NCBI GenBank assembly: GCA_963824105.1
Contig: CAWGNN010000006.1
Span: 449,360 to 513,359, forward strand
DNA: 64,000 bases
Direction of reading: 5' to 3'
Origin: CAWDVB01 sp963824105
GTDB taxonomy: Bacteria > Actinomycetota > Actinomycetes > Propionibacteriales > Nocardioidaceae
The translations under genes were made by a program, and so were the position numbers. The notes below the pieces were generated by a model. The model did no database searches, was not told the DNA's origin, and saw only the letters and a list, made by a program, of their open reading frames with translations. Positions 54,805-63,356 of the stretch are shown one piece after another. How positions within the stretch are numbered: position 1 is the stretch's first letter; every line of letters starts with the position of its first letter.

Positions 54805-55644
54805 GTGCAGGAGCCGCCGGAGACCGTCCGCCCCGAAGGGCTGAGACCGCAGTCGGTCATGTTCAGTCTCTTCGGTATCCATGTCCTGGGCACCCCTCAC
54901 CTCCTGCCCACCGGCGGCGTCATCGAGGTGCTCGCGAGCGTGGGCATCTCGGCGGAGGCCACCCGGGCCACCCTGACTCGGATGGCTCGCCGGGGCCTGC
55001 TCGACAGACACCGGCGGGGCCGACAGGTCTTCGTCGGCCTGACCCCTCGGGCGGCCGAGATCCTCGAGGACGGCCGACGCCGCATCTGGGAGACCGGCGC
55101 GGTCGACACCGACTGGGACGGCACCTGGACGGTGGTTGGCTTCTCCCTCCCCGAGGGACGTCGGGCCGAGCGCCACGATCTGCGCGTCCGGCTCACCTGG
55201 GAGGGCTTTGGCATGCTCCAGAACGGCATGTGGGTCGCGCCCGGCGCCCCGAACCTCGACGCGGTGCTCGGCCCCCTGGCCGACGACCCCGGCGTCATCA
55301 CCTTGGCCAGCCGGGTGACCGGTGGCACCCACGACCGGGAGTTGCTCGAGCGCGCCTTCAGTCTCGACGCGATCTCTCGTCGCTACCAGGCGTTCGTCCG
55401 CCGCTGGCGTGACGACGCAACGGCGCGGGCGCTCCCCGACGACCTCGCGCGGCAGCTGGTGCTGCACACCGAGTGGCTGCAGGTCATCCGCGAGAGCCCG
55501 CGTCTCCCGACCGCGCTGTTGCCCGCTCAGCCGGCCGCGACCGAGGCTCAGGACCTCTTCCGACAGCTCGCCGCCGCGCTCGAACCATCTGCGGCCGCGA
55601 TCGCCGGACGGCTCCTCGACTCCATTGAGATGCCCGCCGACTGA
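54805..55644 (+). CDS. PaaX-family transcriptional regulator
   Basis: A 279-residue PaaX-like repressor. The N-terminal winged helix has GISAEATRATLTRMARRGLL, followed by HRRGRQVFVGLTPRA. The central part has DWDGTWTVVGFSLPEGRR and LRLTWEGFGMLQNGMWVAP-like residues (here VRLTWEGFGMLQNGMWVAP). PaaX proteins repress aromatic catabolism until a CoA thioester such as phenylacetyl-CoA binds. It is divergent from the SDR operon, so it probably controls it with an acyl-CoA inducer. Starts at GTG 54805. Confidence 0.9.
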   Translation: MQEPPETVRPEGLRPQSVMFSLFGIHVLGTPHLLPTGGVIEVLASVGISAEATRATLTRMARRGLLDRHRRGRQVFVGLTPRAAEILEDGRRRIWETGAVDTDWDGTWTVVGFSLPEGRRAERHDLRVRLTWEGFGMLQNGMWVAPGAPNLDAVLGPLADDPGVITLASRVTGGTHDRELLERAFSLDAISRRYQAFVRRWRDDATARALPDDLARQLVLHTEWLQVIRESPRLPTALLPAQPAATEAQDLFRQLAAALEPSAAAIAGRLLDSIEMPAD

Positions 55645-55668
55645 AGCCGACTTCGCCGAAGCACGCCT

Positions 55669-55696
55669 CGATCGCCAGGTATCGATCGCCAGGTAT
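55669..55696. repeat. Two tandem 14-bp repeats
   Basis: CGATCGCCAGGTAT occurs twice head to tail, 55669-55682 and 55683-55696, in the 201-bp gap between the PaaX gene and the next secreted protein. It is too short to classify. It could be an operator pair or replication slippage. Confidence 0.7.
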
Positions 55697-55845
55697 ATCG
55701 ACAACCTGGTGCATCAACAACGTCCGGCCCGGGCCGCAGCGGCCCGTGACGGACCCCACGGACCGAGCCAGCGGGGCGCCCCGCCTCTTGCCATCCGGTG
55801 AAGTTCTCTGAAGGGTGTGGGGATCGACACCACCAGGAGGGACCC

Positions 55846-56484
55846 ATGAAAATCTCACGAACTGCTGGCGTGCTCCTCGGCACGCTCGTCCTCGTCGGCG
55901 GCGCCAATGTCGCCGTGTACGCCGCCAACGGAAGCCCATTCATCGTCGGGCAGACCAACCGGGAGACCAAGGCCACGGTGCTGAAGAACACCGGCGCCGG
56001 TCCGGCGCTGAACCTTCAGGCCAAGGGCGCCCCGCTCGCGGTGAGCAACTCCAAGAAGGTGAGGAAGCTCAACGCCGACAAGGTGGACGGGAAGAACGCA
56101 GGCCAGCTGACCACCAAGACCTACGTCTACCAGACCGGCACGATCAGCTCGGGCACGTCCGCGTACGTCACCTTCCCCGGGCTGCCCGTCGGTAAGTACC
56201 TCATGACCTACCAGGTCTACGTCCACTTCGGCGACAGCGCGGACCACGCCCTGGCCTGCTACATCTGGATGGGCAGTATTCATCTGTCCACCTACGGTGC
56301 CGGGAACGGGAGCGGACACACGACCTGCGCGGCGTCCGGAGTGGTGGACAGCAGCCAGTTGTCGTACTTCGAGGCCGCCAGCGCCAGCGCGTTCAGCAAC
56401 GGGACGAGCCCTTCCGTTTGGACGTTCACCCGGATCAACACCGAGGTCGACGGCACGCCGTCGGTGGGCCACTCGCTGCCCTGA
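55846..56484 (+). CDS. Secreted protein with LNADKVDGKNA motif, unknown function
   Basis: A 212-residue exported protein. The ATG at 55846 follows AGGAGG and opens a signal peptide (MKISRTAGVLLGTLVLVGGA, cut near AVYA-ANG). Residues about 80-95 contain KLNADKVDGKNAGQL, a short motif seen in many actinobacterial and phage-related surface proteins. The rest is beta-rich and Ser/Thr/Tyr-rich, with two Cys (LACYIW and TTCAASG) likely to form a disulfide. I do not recognise an enzyme family. A strong terminator follows 57 bp after the stop. Confidence 0.75.
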   Translation: MKISRTAGVLLGTLVLVGGANVAVYAANGSPFIVGQTNRETKATVLKNTGAGPALNLQAKGAPLAVSNSKKVRKLNADKVDGKNAGQLTTKTYVYQTGTISSGTSAYVTFPGLPVGKYLMTYQVYVHFGDSADHALACYIWMGSIHLSTYGAGNGSGHTTCAASGVVDSSQLSYFEAASASAFSNGTSPSVWTFTRINTEVDGTPSVGHSLP

Positions 56485-56540
56485 CCGGCGCCTGATCCCG
56501 GACGGGAAGCTCATCACCCCCGGCTGGAATCAGCACACGC

Positions 56541-56579
56541 CACGCTGGTGGCCCGCCTGCACGAAGGGCCACCAGCGTG
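56541..56579 (+). terminator. 14-bp stem terminator after secreted-protein gene
   Basis: CACGCTGGTGGCCC and GGGCCACCAGCGTG pair perfectly over 14 bp around an 11-nt loop, 57 bp past the stop codon. No T-run follows, as is common for terminators in high-GC actinobacteria. Confidence 0.8.
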
Positions 56580-56786
56580 CGTTGCGGAGTTCGGCGCCGC
56601 GGCCTACTACTGATCCGCGAGACGAGGGCGGAAAGCTCCGCGATCCGAGCAACACCGGGATCCGCGGTGCGCTCCGCCCCGGGAGAGTTCGCGTCCCTAT
56701 CCCTCCTCCGTACACCCCCTCCGGGTACTTGCGCCGATCCGCTCGGGGGGCGATGGTGGAAGGCGACGGGCGGAGGCCGATGCCGG

Positions 56787-57998
56787 ATGTGGTTCCTTGA
56801 CGCGCTGGCCGAAGCAGGCTCGATGGCCTGGCAGATCGCCTGGTCACTGATCCTGGGTTTCACGCTGTCGGCCGTCGTGCAGGCCGTCGTACGCCGCGAG
56901 GCCGTCGTCCGCATGCTCGGTGACGACCGCCCCGCGACGCTGGCGAAGGCGGCCGGCCTGGGTGCCGCCAGTTCCTCGTGCTCCTACGCCGCGGTCGCTC
57001 TGGCTCGCTCCCTGTTCCGGAAGGGCGCGGACTTCACCGCCGCCATCGTCTTCGAGCTGGCCAGCACGAACCTGGTCATCGAGCTGGGGATCATCATGGC
57101 GCTGCTGCTCGGCTGGCAGTTCACCCTGGCCGAGTTCGTGGGCGGCCCGATCATCATCGTGCTGATGGTGCTCTTCTTCCGTCTCTTCGTGCACCAGCAG
57201 CTGGTCGACGCCGCACAGAAGCAGGCCAACAAGGGCCTCGCCGGTTCCATGGAGGGCCATGCGGCCATGGACATGAGCATCCGGGACGAGGGTCCGCTGT
57301 GGCGGCGGTTGCTCTCCGGACCGGGGTTCACCTCGGTCGCCCACATCTACGTCATGGAATGGGCCGCAGTGATCCGGGACATCGTGGGCGGCCTGCTGAT
57401 CGCCGGGGCGGTCGCGGCCTGGGTGCCCGACACGTTCTGGCAGCACCTCTTCGTCACCTCCAACCCGACCGTCGCCGCGATCGTGGGCCCGCTGCTCGGG
57501 CCGGTCATCGCGGTTCTCAGCTTCGTCTGCTCGATCGGCAACGTGCCGTTGGCGGCCGTGCTCTACAACGGCGGAATCAGCTTCGGCGGAGTCATCTCGT
57601 TCATGTTCGGCGACCTGATCATCATTCCGATCCTGCTGATCTATCGGAAGTACTACGGCCTCCGGATGACCCTGGTCCTGCTCGGCGGCTTCTACGTCAC
57701 GATGGTGATCGGCGGGTATCTCGTCGAGGGCATCTTCAGCCTTCTCCACCTGGTGCCGGCGCATGGCACCGCCCAGGTCGCCGTGCAGAGCATCTCCTGG
57801 AACTACACGACGGTGCTCAACCTGGTCGCCTTCGCCCTGACAGCCGCGCTGCTGATCCGCTTCTTCCGCAGCGGCGGCCGCAGCATGCTCGCCGCGATGG
57901 GCGGCGGCCCGGACGACATGGCCGGCCACAGCCACAGCGAGGCGGACGAAGACTCTCACCACCACATGCACGATCACTCGTCCGACGGTGAGATGTAG
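56787..57998 (+). CDS. Permease of the DUF318/ArsP-YraQ-like family with His-rich tail
   Basis: A 403-residue membrane protein with about 8-10 helices. It has the paired family motifs GAASSSCSYAAVALARSLF and FVCSIGNVPLAAVLYNGG, each with a Cys in a membrane helix, plus FELASTNLVIELG and FGDLIIIPILLIY. ArsP members export organoarsenicals through such cysteines. The C-terminal tail (GHSHSEADEDSHHHMHDHSSD) is His/Asp-rich and probably binds a soft metal. The ATG at 56787 starts MWFLDALAEAGS. The cargo is not known. The 302 bp upstream hold only the terminator described above. Confidence 0.85.
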   Translation: MWFLDALAEAGSMAWQIAWSLILGFTLSAVVQAVVRREAVVRMLGDDRPATLAKAAGLGAASSSCSYAAVALARSLFRKGADFTAAIVFELASTNLVIELGIIMALLLGWQFTLAEFVGGPIIIVLMVLFFRLFVHQQLVDAAQKQANKGLAGSMEGHAAMDMSIRDEGPLWRRLLSGPGFTSVAHIYVMEWAAVIRDIVGGLLIAGAVAAWVPDTFWQHLFVTSNPTVAAIVGPLLGPVIAVLSFVCSIGNVPLAAVLYNGGISFGGVISFMFGDLIIIPILLIYRKYYGLRMTLVLLGGFYVTMVIGGYLVEGIFSLLHLVPAHGTAQVAVQSISWNYTTVLNLVAFALTAALLIRFFRSGGRSMLAAMGGGPDDMAGHSHSEADEDSHHHMHDHSSDGEM

Positions 57999-58133
57999 CG
58001 CCTACCGGATCGCCACCTGCACAGGGGCCTGTGACCAAGACGAGCCGCGGAGCGAGTGGTCACCGGGTGGCCGTGTGCTCCCGGACCTGGTGGCGGGGCG
58101 GGTGACGCCACCGGAGGCCGCCCGGCTCGAGAG

Positions 58134-58775
58134 TCAGCCGAAGTCGGGCTGGGTGTCCCGCGTCTTCTTGATCTCGTAGAAGCCGGGAATGCTCATCACG
58201 ATCCGGAAGCCGTCCCACAGTCTGCCTGCCTCTTCGCCTGCGGGCGCCTTGGCGACGATCGGGCCGAAGAACGCCTCTCCCTCGGCTCGGATGATGGGTG
58301 TGCCGACGTCCGGACCGACCAGATCCAAGCCGGCGTCGTGGCTCAGCCGGATGGCATCGTCGTGCTCGGTCGAAGAGAACGCCTCGGCATACCGCGCGTC
58401 GAAGCCGGCGGCCACGACCGCCTCGGTCACCACCTCGGGGGTCAGCTGTCTCTGTTCGACGAACTTGCGGTTCCCCAGCTCGGTGTAGAGGACGCGGGCC
58501 GCATCGTGGCCATGGTCCTCCAGAACGGCTTGCACGACGCGGACCGGACCCATCAACCGGAGGAGGACATCGGCAGACAGATCCTTGTCCTCGTTGAGCA
58601 TCGCGAGCGACATGAGCCGGAAGGTGGTCCTGATCGGCCGCACCTGCTCGACGTTGTGGATCCAGCGAGAGGTGAGCCAGGCCCAGGGACAGGCCGGGTC
58701 GAACCAGAAGTCGACCGCCGCCACCTCTGCCGTAGGAGTGGGAAAGGGCTTCACAACAGTTTCAGTCACAACCAT
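58134..58775 (-). CDS. DsbA-like mycothiol nitroreductase-family protein with CPWA site
   Basis: A 213-residue thioredoxin-fold protein of the DsbA group nearest to mycobacterial Rv2466c, a mycothiol-dependent nitroreductase. DFWFDPACPWAWLTSRWIH holds the active site, but the second Cys of the usual CPWC is Ala. VGTPIIRAEGEAFFGPIV carries the cis-Pro loop (TP). With one Cys it may work through a mixed disulfide with mycothiol, or isomerise rather than oxidise. It is convergent with the permease gene, 135 bp apart. Confidence 0.85.
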   Translation of the reverse strand: MVVTETVVKPFPTPTAEVAAVDFWFDPACPWAWLTSRWIHNVEQVRPIRTTFRLMSLAMLNEDKDLSADVLLRLMGPVRVVQAVLEDHGHDAARVLYTELGNRKFVEQRQLTPEVVTEAVVAAGFDARYAEAFSSTEHDDAIRLSHDAGLDLVGPDVGTPIIRAEGEAFFGPIVAKAPAGEEAGRLWDGFRIVMSIPGFYEIKKTRDTQPDFG

Positions 58776-58874
58776 TCCAACCGGACGGGTCCCGGTGACA
58801 TTCCGAGACGCTGACTATTCGCGCGAATATGTGGGCCCAACCTGGTCGGCAGTGGCCCCGCTGATGGCGTCCGC

Positions 58875-60065
58875 TCAGGGTGCGGTGACCCGGTCGATCA
58901 GCGAGTACGGCGGCGCCAGGTCGAGCCCGTCGGGGTTGTAGAGATATCCCGGAGCCTTGCCTGCCTGACCGTAGTGGCCGTACTGCCAGACGACCTTGTT
59001 GGTGTTCGGGTCGACGACGATCACCCGGTGGTTGTAGTCGTCGGTGACCAGGATGTCGCCGTTCGGCAGGGGCTCAGCAAGCGACGGATGGTCCAGCGGC
59101 TGACCCGGCGTTCCGGTGAACCTCCACAGCAGCTTGCCCTGCCGGTTGAACATCACGACCTGGCCTGGGGACGCGTAGTCGACGGTCAGGAACTTGTTCG
59201 GTCCCACCTTGTTGGTGTCGGAGGGGTAGGCCACGCCCGGTGCGTGCGTCGTCCAGAGCACCTTGCCCTTGAGGGTGATCATGTCGATCCAGTCGCCGCG
59301 GATCTCGGTGACGAGGAACTTGCCACCGCCGACCGGGAAGAAGCCGTTCGGGGCCCCGAAGTAGGTCGGCGGCTGGTGGTAGCCGTGGTTGATGTCGCCG
59401 AGCTTCTGGACCCAGTGATGCAGGCCTTCCTTCAGCACCAAGAGGCGCTGGTTCTTGATGTCGGCGACCACGATCCGTCCGTCGGGAAGCATGATCGCGT
59501 CATCGGGGTTCCACAGCCGGTTCGGGGCGGTGCCGTGGACGTACTCCTTGCCATAGTGGAAGACGACTTGACGCTGGAGGATGTCGATCACCCGGATCAT
59601 GAACGCGTCCTCCTCGGTCGCGATCAGGTGTTGCCCGTCCGGGGTGAAGAACACGTCGTCGGGGATAGGCAGAGTTGGCTTCCCGTTCACAGAGTTCGGG
59701 ACGGGATAGGTCCACCGGATCCGGCCGCGCGGGTCCACGATGATCAGCCTGTTGTTCAGCTTGTCGGCGATCACGATCGGGCCCGGCAGCACCGAGGGGT
59801 CCGAGCCCGGGGCCAGATACCCCTTCCGGTTCTTCGGCTTGCGCTGCCACGGCATGATCGGCGCGGCCGACGACGACTGGGTGCTCGGGGTGGCGCTCAC
59901 CGACTGCGAGGTCGTCGCCGAGGTCGTCGCCGAGGTGGTCGCCGAGGGTGATGTCGAGCTGGCGACCGGATCGCCGCCTTGGGCCGTGCAGGCGGCCAGC
60001 CCCAGGAAGAGCACCGAGCTCAACGCCACGGTGACCCCGGATCGCATCCGATTCAGCCTTCTCAC
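58875..60065 (-). CDS. Beta-propeller (NHL/PQQ-like) lipoprotein
   Basis: A 396-residue surface lipoprotein. The signal ends in the lipobox LAAC near residue 26, and a long Ser/Thr linker follows (ATTSATTSATTS, encoded by 12-bp repeats near 59910-59945). From about residue 90 there are repeated blades such as IVIADKLNNRLIIVDPRGR and ILVTDDYNHRVIVVDPNTN with Trp (IRWTYP, LLWRFTG, VVWQYG). This indicates a six- or seven-bladed NHL or PQQ-type propeller. AGGAGGG precedes the GTG start. No catalytic role is evident; it may bind a protein or a sugar. Confidence 0.82.
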   Translation of the reverse strand: MRRLNRMRSGVTVALSSVLFLGLAACTAQGGDPVASSTSPSATTSATTSATTSQSVSATPSTQSSSAAPIMPWQRKPKNRKGYLAPGSDPSVLPGPIVIADKLNNRLIIVDPRGRIRWTYPVPNSVNGKPTLPIPDDVFFTPDGQHLIATEEDAFMIRVIDILQRQVVFHYGKEYVHGTAPNRLWNPDDAIMLPDGRIVVADIKNQRLLVLKEGLHHWVQKLGDINHGYHQPPTYFGAPNGFFPVGGGKFLVTEIRGDWIDMITLKGKVLWTTHAPGVAYPSDTNKVGPNKFLTVDYASPGQVVMFNRQGKLLWRFTGTPGQPLDHPSLAEPLPNGDILVTDDYNHRVIVVDPNTNKVVWQYGHYGQAGKAPGYLYNPDGLDLAPPYSLIDRVTAP

Positions 60066-60235
60066 AAACCCTCCTGAACGCGGGCGACGCGACCGTTCAC
60101 GTCACCACGGAGCCTGCACCCGGCCACTTCGGGCGCGGGTCACGATCAGACGCCGAACATCCAACCGCGCTCAGACTAGCCACCGCCGCCAACGCCTCCC
60201 GCGTGGCCCACCCTGCCGGGCTTGCCGGCGGATGC

Positions 60236-61150
60236 TCACGACGCCGGGAGAACGGCGTTGAGCGGCCCTCGGCCCGCGGTCAACTCCTCAATCTGGTGCC
60301 GGATCAGCCGCTCGACCCGAGGCCTCATGGCGGCGCTGTCTCCTCCGATGTGGGGGGTGAGCAGCACGCCGCCAAGAGACCACAGCGGATGGCCGGGCGG
60401 CAGCGGCTCGGGGTCCACCACGTCCAGAGCAGCGCGCACTCGCCCCTCGGCCACGGCTGCCACCAGATCGTCCGTCACGACCAGACTCCCCCGCCCGACG
60501 TTGACCAGGAGCGACCCACGCTTCATCCAGGACAGGAACTCCGCGTTCACCATCCCCTCGGTCTGCTCGGTGAGCGGAAGGGCAACCACGACGATGTCCG
60601 CGACCGGAAGCACCTCGGGCAGCCGGTCCTGGCCGAGGACGGCCCCGTAGTCATCGGTCCTGCTCGAGCGGGCGACGCGGGTGACGTTCACCTCGAAATG
60701 CTCCAACCTCGCCGCGATGGCAAGCCCGACACCGCCGCTGCCCAGGATCACCACCTGCGAGCCGGCGAGCGCGCGGGTGCGGATGTGCTCCCACGACGAG
60801 CGCTCCTGGGCCCGCACGAAGGCGGGGAACTCACGCTGGCTGGCGATGATCAGTCCCACCGCCAGTTCAGCGGTCGACGCCTCGTGGACGCCGCGTGCGT
60901 TGCAGAAGGTGATCCCCGGCGGCAGGAAGTCGGCTACCCCGTCGTACCCGATCGACTGGCTCTGCACGACCCGGACCGCCACGTCGCCGAGATTGCCGAG
61001 AAGCGAGGGTGACGACATATAGGGGAGGACCACCAGATCGAACGATGCCCGCGGCGGACGACCGGACACGTCCCACAGGTCCACCTCGACACCTGGCAGC
61101 TCGGCCAGCACCGGCACCATCCACGCCTCGGGAACGCTGACGGCGATCAC
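60236..61150 (-). CDS. D-2-hydroxyacid dehydrogenase
   Basis: A 304-residue NAD-dependent enzyme of the D-isomer 2-hydroxyacid dehydrogenase family. The Rossmann loop is VVILGSGGVGLAIAARLE, followed by VALPLTEQTEGMVN, the Arg-containing VNVGRGSLVV, the Glu-containing DVVDPEPLPPGHPLW and the catalytic His in LLTPHIGG. All three catalytic residues are present. The GTG at 61150 gives a natural start (VIAVSVPEAW) and leaves a divergent promoter gap of 98 bp to the YrhK gene; longer in-frame starts would run into that gene. Confidence 0.9.
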   Translation of the reverse strand: MIAVSVPEAWMVPVLAELPGVEVDLWDVSGRPPRASFDLVVLPYMSSPSLLGNLGDVAVRVVQSQSIGYDGVADFLPPGITFCNARGVHEASTAELAVGLIIASQREFPAFVRAQERSSWEHIRTRALAGSQVVILGSGGVGLAIAARLEHFEVNVTRVARSSRTDDYGAVLGQDRLPEVLPVADIVVVALPLTEQTEGMVNAEFLSWMKRGSLLVNVGRGSLVVTDDLVAAVAEGRVRAALDVVDPEPLPPGHPLWSLGGVLLTPHIGGDSAAMRPRVERLIRHQIEELTAGRGPLNAVLPAS

Positions 61151-61248
61151 GGGGTGCGGATCCGCTCCACACGCGGAGTTGTTGAGATCACGACCGTCAC
61201 GATAGCGATCGCTACGGTGGGAGGATCGGCTCGAACGGGAGGAAGACC

Positions 61249-61581
61249 TTGTCACGTCACATCAGCTCGCGCCCTGACGACACCGACCCGGACGAGCGCC
61301 CACGGCGAGATCTGGTGATCCGGATCGGTGACCGGGAGCTGGTGATCCGGCAGCGCTACGAGACGCTCTCCATCCTCAACGACACCATCGCGGCACTGAT
61401 GTTCATCGTGGGCAGTGCGCTGTTCTTCTCACCGCGGACAGCCCACGCCGCGACCTGGCTCTTCCTGATCGGCTCGGTGAGCATGCTGGCCCGCCCCGCC
61501 ATCCGTCTCGCGCGGCGCATCCACCTGCGGAGACAGCAAGACACCCTCGCCGGCGCGCACGAGACCTCGATGGACTTCTGA
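61249..61581 (+). CDS. YrhK-domain small membrane protein
   Basis: A 110-residue protein with a charged N-terminus and two membrane helices (about 47-64 and 70-88). VIRIGDRELVIRQRYETLSILNDTIAALMFIVGS fits the YrhK domain; only the core QRYETLSILND is quoted as diagnostic. TTG is the start codon, with GGGAGGAAG about 6 bp upstream. A -10-like TACGGT occurs at 61213-61218. Function unknown. Confidence 0.75.
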   Translation: MSRHISSRPDDTDPDERPRRDLVIRIGDRELVIRQRYETLSILNDTIAALMFIVGSALFFSPRTAHAATWLFLIGSVSMLARPAIRLARRIHLRRQQDTLAGAHETSMDF

Positions 61582-61606
61582 CTCGAGCGGGGCGATCCGC
61601 TCGAGT
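61581..61606 (+). terminator. Hairpin overlapping the YrhK stop codon
   Basis: ACTCGAGCGG and CCGCTCGAGT pair perfectly over 10 bp with a 6-nt loop (GGCGAT). The stem starts on the last base of the YrhK stop codon. It probably separates this transcript from the DHA2 exporter gene downstream. Confidence 0.65.
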
Positions 61607-61648
61607 AGTAAGGGCCCACTACAGTTGCCGGGACTCGAAGGAGGCCCC

Positions 61649-63205
61649 ATGTCGTCTGACGCCCCGTCGGCTGCAGCCCAGGCAGACCTGCCGGACCACA
61701 TCGACGCCGCTGTCTTGAAGATCGCGGGCGTGGTCGTGCTCGGCATGATCATGTCGATCCTGGACATCACGGTCGTCAACGTCGCTCTCCCGACGCTTCA
61801 GACCGCCTTCGGCAGCCCGGCGCATCCGATCGCCTACTCGACGGTCGCCTGGTCCGTCACCGCATACACCCTGGCGCTCGCGACGGTGATCCCCATGACC
61901 GGCTGGGCCGCCGACCGCTTCGGCACCAAGCGCCTCTACATGACGGCGATCGCGCTGTTCATCTCCGGTTCGATCCTCTGCGCTTTCGCAGGGAGCATCG
62001 GCGCCCTGATCACCTTCCGTGTGCTGCAGGGGCTCGGTGGCGGCATGTTGATGCCCCTGGGCATGACGATCATGACAAGGGCTGCTGGACCCCACCGGAT
62101 GGGTCGGCTGATGGCCATCCTCGGGGTGCCAATGCTGCTGGGGCCGATCCTCGGCCCGATCCTCGGTGGCTGGCTGATCCAGATCGCCAGCTGGCACTGG
62201 ATCTTCATCGTCAACGCGCCGATCGGCGTGATCGCGATCCTCTATGCCTGGCGAGTGTTGCCCAAGGACAATCCGCAGCCCTCGGAGTCCTTCGACTTCC
62301 TCGGCATGGTGCTGATGTCACCAGGTCTGGCACTGCTCCTGTTCGGAGTTTCCTCCATCCCCTCCGAGGGCAGAGTCACCGCGCCCCGCGTCTGGGTCTC
62401 GATGCTGATCGGCGTCTTGCTGATCGTGATCTTCGTGTTCCACTCGTTCCGTCCGGAGCATCCGCTGCTCGACCTTCGGCTCTTCAAGAACCGCAACCTC
62501 ACCGTCACGATCATCACCATGTTCTTGTTCGGCAGCGCCTTCTTCGGCGGGCTGCTGCTGGTGCCGACGTATTTCCAGGAGGTCCGCGGCGAGTCGACGC
62601 TGATGGCCGGCTTGCTGGTCGCCCCTCAGGGTCTGGGGGCGATGCTCACAATGCCACTGGCGGGATCCCAGATCGACAAGCACCCCATCGGCCGGATCGT
62701 GCCGTTCGGGCTGATCGGCATCCTGATCGGCATGTTCGGCCTGACTCAGATCACCTCCACCACCTCGTACATCTACATCATCGGGACGCTGTTCGTGATG
62801 GGGCTTGGCATGGGCGGGACGATGATGCCGCTGTTCACCTCCGCGTTGAGGACCCTGAGAGGCCATGAGGTTGCCCGGGGCTCGACACTGCTGAACATCA
62901 ACCAACAGATCGCCAGCTCGGTCGGCGTGGCGGTCATGTCCGTGCTGCTCACCAACCACCTCCAGGCGTCCAAGTTCGCCAGGCCGGCCATGGCCTCACT
63001 TCACGACCCGGCCCTGGCGGCCAAGATCCCGTTGGCCGAGATCACCCAGGGTCTTCAGGATGCGGGCCACGCCTTCGCCAACTCCTACTGGGTGGCCTGG
63101 GTGATGATCGCCCTCACGCTCATCCCGGCCCTGCTGCTGCCCCGCAAGCGCGAGGAGTCGCACCTCCTGGACGACGAGGGCTTGCCACCAGTCGTCATGC
63201 ACTGA
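61649..63205 (+). CDS. DHA2-family MFS drug exporter (EmrB/QacA type)
   Basis: A 518-residue transporter with about 14 membrane helices. Helix 1 has MSILDITVVNVALPTLQ (the DHA2 family motif D1), the cytoplasmic loop 2-3 has GWAADRFGTKRLY (motif A) and the central ILGPILGGWLIQ is motif C. It exports hydrophobic drugs by proton antiport. ATG 61649 follows AAGGAGG; TACAGT at 61620-61625 is a candidate -10. No TetR or MarR regulator adjoins it. Confidence 0.93.
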   Translation: MSSDAPSAAAQADLPDHIDAAVLKIAGVVVLGMIMSILDITVVNVALPTLQTAFGSPAHPIAYSTVAWSVTAYTLALATVIPMTGWAADRFGTKRLYMTAIALFISGSILCAFAGSIGALITFRVLQGLGGGMLMPLGMTIMTRAAGPHRMGRLMAILGVPMLLGPILGPILGGWLIQIASWHWIFIVNAPIGVIAILYAWRVLPKDNPQPSESFDFLGMVLMSPGLALLLFGVSSIPSEGRVTAPRVWVSMLIGVLLIVIFVFHSFRPEHPLLDLRLFKNRNLTVTIITMFLFGSAFFGGLLLVPTYFQEVRGESTLMAGLLVAPQGLGAMLTMPLAGSQIDKHPIGRIVPFGLIGILIGMFGLTQITSTTSYIYIIGTLFVMGLGMGGTMMPLFTSALRTLRGHEVARGSTLLNINQQIASSVGVAVMSVLLTNHLQASKFARPAMASLHDPALAAKIPLAEITQGLQDAGHAFANSYWVAWVMIALTLIPALLLPRKREESHLLDDEGLPPVVMH

Positions 63206-63356
63206 CCCCAAGCTCCTGGGCGCCTGGTGTCGCCCGGCTATGGACGTCGGCCCGACGATCGCAACCACTGGCGGGACGCAGGGTGGCGCCTACTGGCTGG
63301 TGCAGACTCGGTGTCAGCCAGGCACCGCCACAACCCCGACCAACCCTAGGAGCGTC

